Shown: in pieces, positions 15,868 to 19,282 of the stretch
Position numbering within the stretch: the first letter of the stretch is position 1
How the letters are laid out: each line of letters begins with the position of its first letter
Source of the DNA: UMGS1613 sp963616135
Lineage (GTDB): Bacteria; Bacillota_I; Bacilli_A; RF39; UBA660
Assembly (NCBI GenBank): GCA_963616135.1
Contig: CAVEJT010000017.1
Span: 1 to 19,282 of the forward strand
Length of the DNA: 19,282 bases
Reading direction: 5' to 3'
Notes under the pieces: generated by a model
What the model saw: only the letters and a program-made list of their open reading frames with translations
Databases searched by the model: none
Told to the model about the DNA's origin: nothing
Program-made: the position numbers and the translations under genes

Positions 15868-18439
15868 ATTTAGCTTGGTACCAATCATCACCATATTCTA
15901 TATCTATTAAAAGTGGTACATCAAGATCTATTACATGTTCCATAGTATCACGTAATAATTTTTGTACTATTTCTAATTCTTCTTTCTTACAATCAATTAC
16001 AAGTTCATCGTGTACTTGTACAAGTATCTTGCTTTTTAAATTATTTTTATTAAATTCTTTATATAAATTTACCATAGCTATTTTAATTATATCAGCAGCT
16101 GTTCCCTGTATTGGAGTATTTAAAGCAATTCTTTCCGCACTACTTCTAATCATATAATTTTTATTATTCAACTCATTAATTGTTCTTATACGACCAAATA
16201 AAGTTTTAACAAATCCATCCTCATGAGCCTTTTTTATACATTCATCTTTATAAGTTTTAATACCAGGATATGTTTCATAATAATCATTGATAAACTTAGT
16301 AGCTTCTTTAGTTTCTATATTTAAGTTTTCAGATAATCCAAAACCACTTATACCATAAATAATTCCAAAATTAACAGCTTTAGCTATCCTTCTCATATCT
16401 TTTGTTACAGCATCAACACTTACTTTAAATATATCACTAGCAGTTTTAGTGTGAACATCAATATTATGATTAAAAGCATACTTTAACGAATCTATATTTG
16501 CCATACAAGAAAATATACGAAGTTCTATTTGGGAATAATCCGCACTTACTATAACTGAATCACTACTTGGTATAAAAGCCTTTCTTATTAATCTACCATA
16601 TTCATTTCTAATAGGTATATTTTGTAAATTTGGTTCTATACTAGAAAGTCTTCCTGTTCTAGTTAATGTTTGAGTATATATTGTATGTATTTTATTATCT
16701 TCATATATATAACTAATTAATCCTTCTATATAAGTTGTATATAGTTTTGTAAGTAGTCTATATTCAAGTATTAAATTTACAATAGGATGTTTATCAATTA
16801 GTTTTTGTAAAACATCAGCAGCTGTTGAATATCCACTTCTACCTTTTTTACCATAGTGTGGTAAAGATAGTTTTTCAAACAATACATCACTTAACTGAGC
16901 TGGAGATGCTATATTAAAATTACTACCTGCATAATTATAAATATCTTTAGTAATCAATTCAATTTTAATTTTAATCTCTTCACCCATATCAAGGAGTTTT
17001 TTCTTATCTACATTAAATCCTGTATACTCCATATCAGCAAGTACTTCACTTAATGGCATCTCTACATCATTAAATAAATATAACATTTCTTTAGACTCTA
17101 ATTCTTTATATAAAGTATCTTTTGTCTCATAAATAAACTTAGCTCTTTCAACACATATTTCTTTTATATCTAATTCTTCTTTTTCTATATTAGTAAAAAA
17201 TGGGATCTTATATCCAAATTCATTAGATAAATAAGCAATATCTTCTTTTAAATTATATTCTAAAAGATAAGCTGCTATAGATGTATCAAAAACAACATTA
17301 CCTAAACTTATATTATTTTTTTTACAAGTTACCAATAATTTTTTATAATCATATGTATATTTTTTAACACTTGTTAAAAATTCTGGATTATTTAATAAAG
17401 CTTCTTTTTCTATAAAATAAGCAGAATTTTTATTGTATACACCCATACCAACAATATTAGCTTTATGATAATTAGAATTATCTAGTTCTAAATAAATAGC
17501 TACATCATCTGTTATATTTATCTTACTTGTATCATTAATTATTTCAAATTTAATTGATTCTTTTACTGATTTATTCTCTACTTTTAAATTCTTTAAAAAT
17601 GAGAAAAATTCCAATTCTTCATATATACCTTTTAATGATTCATTAGGTCCTAAATACTTTATATCTGAAATATTAATTTCCATAGGTACTTCACGATAAA
17701 TGGTTGCTATCTCATAGCTCATATAAGCATCATTCTTACCACTTACTAATTTATCATGAACACTACCTTTTATATTATCTATATTATTATAAACACCATC
17801 TAAAGTTTTATATTGGTGTAAAAGCTTTAAAGCAGTTTTCTCACCTATTCCCTTTACTCCTGGAATATTATCACTAGAATCACCCATAAGAGCTTTTAAA
17901 TCTATTATATTAATTGGATCTATTCCCCATTCTTCTTTAAAATTATTAACATTATATCTTACATAATCTTTACTCTTTAATAATTTCATTTCTACTTGTG
18001 GAGAAATCAATTGAATTAAATCCTTATCACTACTTACAATTAAACCTTCATAATCATCATCAGGTATATCACAATATTTAGCAAATGTACCTATAATATC
18101 ATCAGCTTCATAATTATCTATTTCATAATATTTTATACCCATAGCATCCAACATATTTTTAGCTACTGGAAACTGCATCTTTAATTCATCTGGAGTTTCA
18201 CTTCTACCTTGTTTATAAAAATCATATTTTTCATGCCTAAATGTCTTTCCTTTATCAAAAGCAACTATAATATATTCAGGATTTTCTTCTTGTATTATTT
18301 TATTTATCATATTTGTAAATCCAAATAATGCATTCGTTGGAAAACCTTTACTATTTTTCATAAAGTTGCCATTGTAAGCTGTTGCATAATAACTTCTAAA
18401 AAGTAAATTATTACCATCTACCATAATTATCTTCTTCAT
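15866..18439 (-). CDS. polA: DNA polymerase I
   Basis: The 857-residue enzyme fills gaps and removes RNA primers during replication and repair. The 5' nuclease domain (about 1-290) has MVDGNNLLFRSYY, EADDIIG (111-117), SSDKDLIQLI and the helix-hairpin-helix region GDSSDNIPGVKGIGEKTA. The polymerase domain (about 440-857) has motif A SADYSQIELR (about 631-642), the O-helix RRIAKAVNFGIIYG (about 681-694) and motif C QVHDELVID (about 806). The central proofreading-like domain has lost the D-x-E pair, reading IYLELDNSN where active enzymes have a DTE core, so it is probably inactive, as in many Gram-positive polymerases. The start is set at ATG 18439, with GGTGG just upstream; a longer frame from 18463 would begin inside the upstream terminator region and lacks a ribosome binding site. 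Confidence 0.96.
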   Translation of the reverse strand: MKKIIMVDGNNLLFRSYYATAYNGNFMKNSKGFPTNALFGFTNMINKIIQEENPEYIIVAFDKGKTFRHEKYDFYKQGRSETPDELKMQFPVAKNMLDAMGIKYYEIDNYEADDIIGTFAKYCDIPDDDYEGLIVSSDKDLIQLISPQVEMKLLKSKDYVRYNVNNFKEEWGIDPINIIDLKALMGDSSDNIPGVKGIGEKTALKLLHQYKTLDGVYNNIDNIKGSVHDKLVSGKNDAYMSYEIATIYREVPMEINISDIKYLGPNESLKGIYEELEFFSFLKNLKVENKSVKESIKFEIINDTSKINITDDVAIYLELDNSNYHKANIVGMGVYNKNSAYFIEKEALLNNPEFLTSVKKYTYDYKKLLVTCKKNNISLGNVVFDTSIAAYLLEYNLKEDIAYLSNEFGYKIPFFTNIEKEELDIKEICVERAKFIYETKDTLYKELESKEMLYLFNDVEMPLSEVLADMEYTGFNVDKKKLLDMGEEIKIKIELITKDIYNYAGSNFNIASPAQLSDVLFEKLSLPHYGKKGRSGYSTAADVLQKLIDKHPIVNLILEYRLLTKLYTTYIEGLISYIYEDNKIHTIYTQTLTRTGRLSSIEPNLQNIPIRNEYGRLIRKAFIPSSDSVIVSADYSQIELRIFSCMANIDSLKYAFNHNIDVHTKTASDIFKVSVDAVTKDMRRIAKAVNFGIIYGISGFGLSENLNIETKEATKFINDYYETYPGIKTYKDECIKKAHEDGFVKTLFGRIRTINELNNKNYMIRSSAERIALNTPIQGTAADIIKIAMVNLYKEFNKNNLKSKILVQVHDELVIDCKKEELEIVQKLLRDTMEHVIDLDVPLLIDIEYGDDWYQAK

Positions 18440-18464
18440 ATAACCACCAATATAATTATACATT

Positions 18465-18490
18465 AAAAAAGATATTATTTAAATATCTTT
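18465..18490 (-). terminator. Terminator after the pilin-like gene
   Basis: On the minus strand AAAGATATT (18482-18490) pairs with AATATCTTT (18468-18476) around a five-base loop and is followed by further T residues. It lies about 50 bases after the stop of the pilin-like gene and just before polA. Confidence 0.7.
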
Positions 18491-18539
18491 CTTTAATTTA
18501 GTTTAGATTTTAAGACTTCTATAACTGGGCTAAAACAAA

Positions 18540-19282
18540 TCAAAAATTACTCTCGCAGGAAGAACTACCATCAATATCAACTTTGCAACGATACCAACTA
18601 GTATAACGTACTAAGCCATCTGGACTAACGGTTAAAGATGAAGAAGATATACTACAGTCAGAACCTGCTTGACGAAAATTACAATCAGAACCTTCTTCTT
18701 TTAAATTCTTTAGAATTAACATATTACCTGTATAATTATTTTCATTTTCTGCCCAACCATAAGACTCTGCATTCCCTCCTCTTAAACAATAATGTTTATT
18801 ATTATATTTAAAACACACATATGATTCTATTACTTTATTATCTTTATCTATCACGTGTTTTAAATAATTTACATTCTTTAAAGTTGTAGAATCTGTTGTA
18901 TATTTTGTTGCATCATTTGGATCTATTGTATCACCTATATTTATAACATCATTCGAATTACTTGAATCTCTATATACTACCTTTGTAGTTGTTGTATCTT
19001 CATCTTTTCCATATGTATAATCTGTTGCTTCTCCATTTACTTTACAACTTTTTAATGATACTTCTCCATTAGTTGTTATATTTACTTCACATACTACTTT
19101 AGATCCATCATAATCTACTTTGATTTCTGTATCTCCTTGTTTTAATGTTTTACCATCCGTAGTCGTATACTTTCCACTTGGTAAAGTATTTCCATTTAAT
19201 TCTTGTCTTGCTACTGCTTGTTCTACCGCACTTCCATATAGTTCTATACTTCTTTTATTACTTGAATCTTTACTATTCTCTA
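18540..19282 (-). CDS. Prepilin-like surface protein, N-terminus outside the window
   Basis: The frame is open to the window edge, giving 247 C-terminal residues. The GTG at 18854 is internal, not a start. The visible part begins with an amphipathic segment, KRSIELYGSAVEQAVARQEL. This is the typical continuation of the hydrophobic helix in type IV pilin-like (class III signal peptide) proteins of low-GC bacteria, so the missing N-terminus should carry the prepilin cleavage site. A repeated unit follows with CEVNITTNGEVSLKSCKVNG and YTYGK, as in pseudopilins of this group. Eight cysteines occur as four close pairs (VCEV/SCKV, VCFK/YCLR, DCNF/DCSI, RCKV/SCES), which suggests disulfides and an extracellular location. 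The stop is TGA. A role in a competence or type II-like pilus is inferred, and no other pilus genes are in view. Confidence 0.75.
   Translation of the reverse strand, partial: ENSKDSSNKRSIELYGSAVEQAVARQELNGNTLPSGKYTTTDGKTLKQGDTEIKVDYDGSKVVCEVNITTNGEVSLKSCKVNGEATDYTYGKDEDTTTTKVVYRDSSNSNDVINIGDTIDPNDATKYTTDSTTLKNVNYLKHVIDKDNKVIESYVCFKYNNKHYCLRGGNAESYGWAENENNYTGNMLILKNLKEEGSDCNFRQAGSDCSISSSSLTVSPDGLVRYTSWYRCKVDIDGSSSCESNF

Noticed and set aside
15571..15894. A 107-residue minus-strand frame rich in Phe, Tyr and Leu between polA and the cassette
   Set aside because: It is antisense to the transposase remnant, crosses the polA terminator and overlaps the end of polA. Its hydrophobic look comes from the complement of Lys/Asn-rich codons.
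18443..18460. A TATAAT next to the polA start as a promoter
   Set aside because: It lies so close to the ribosome binding site that the transcript would be almost leaderless, and the -35 partner is weak.
18855..19282. A gene-free stretch upstream of a 104-residue protein
   Set aside because: The minus-strand frame is open without a stop up to the window end and encodes the pilin-like N-terminal part, so the short GTG start is false.

Overview
The window is a strongly AT-rich stretch in which every gene I can support lies on the minus strand. The only plus-strand coding sequence is a decayed transposase. The genes use standard stop codons, with UGA as a true stop and Trp encoded by UGG, and Gly/Ala-rich Shine-Dalgarno sites (GGAGG-type) precede most starts. 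The low GC, a leucine T-box, a MacB-like ABC fusion, an HtrA with an uncleaved N-terminal anchor and a prepilin-like surface protein all point to a low-GC Bacillota/Mycoplasmatota-type bacterium, probably an uncultured one. The lineage is an inference.

Layout in the direction of transcription, from high to low coordinates. (1) 18540-19282: the C-terminal part of a prepilin-like, Cys-paired surface protein that runs off the window edge. (2) 15866-18439: DNA polymerase I (polA), closed by a terminator. (3) 15487-15820: the remains of an ISL3-type transposase on the plus strand. (4) 12149-15380: a compact, promoter-led cassette. It holds a 35-residue Cys-rich peptide, a terminator-like hairpin, a radical SAM-SPASM protein fused to a GNAT acetyltransferase, and a TldD-like metalloprotease. 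I read this as an undescribed or poorly described RiPP (ribosomally made, modified peptide) system. (5) 9626-12007: a cytoplasmic family-31 glycosidase with its own promoter. (6) 6623-9648: a leucine T-box riboswitch with specifier CUU, controlling a small membrane protein and leucyl-tRNA synthetase. (7) 3771-6578: uvrA, probably read through from leuS. (8) 2492-3679: a membrane-anchored HtrA-like protease. (9) 126-2432: a fused ABC ATPase-permease of the MacB type. (10) 1-33: the first codons of another gene, behind a good promoter.

The housekeeping genes (polA, leuS, uvrA) form an ordinary backbone. The accessory element is the peptide cassette between polA and the glycosidase. Its genes are tightly arranged: the maturase and protease genes overlap by 8 bases, and the peptide is the first gene, followed by an attenuating hairpin. 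That hairpin would give much more peptide than enzyme. The cassette is flanked on one side by transposase debris and on the other by a long inverted repeat. The likely logic is that the SPASM enzyme crosslinks the Cys-rich tail of the peptide, the GNAT domain acetylates the product or a precursor, and the TldD-like protease removes the leader. No dedicated exporter or immunity gene is seen next to it.
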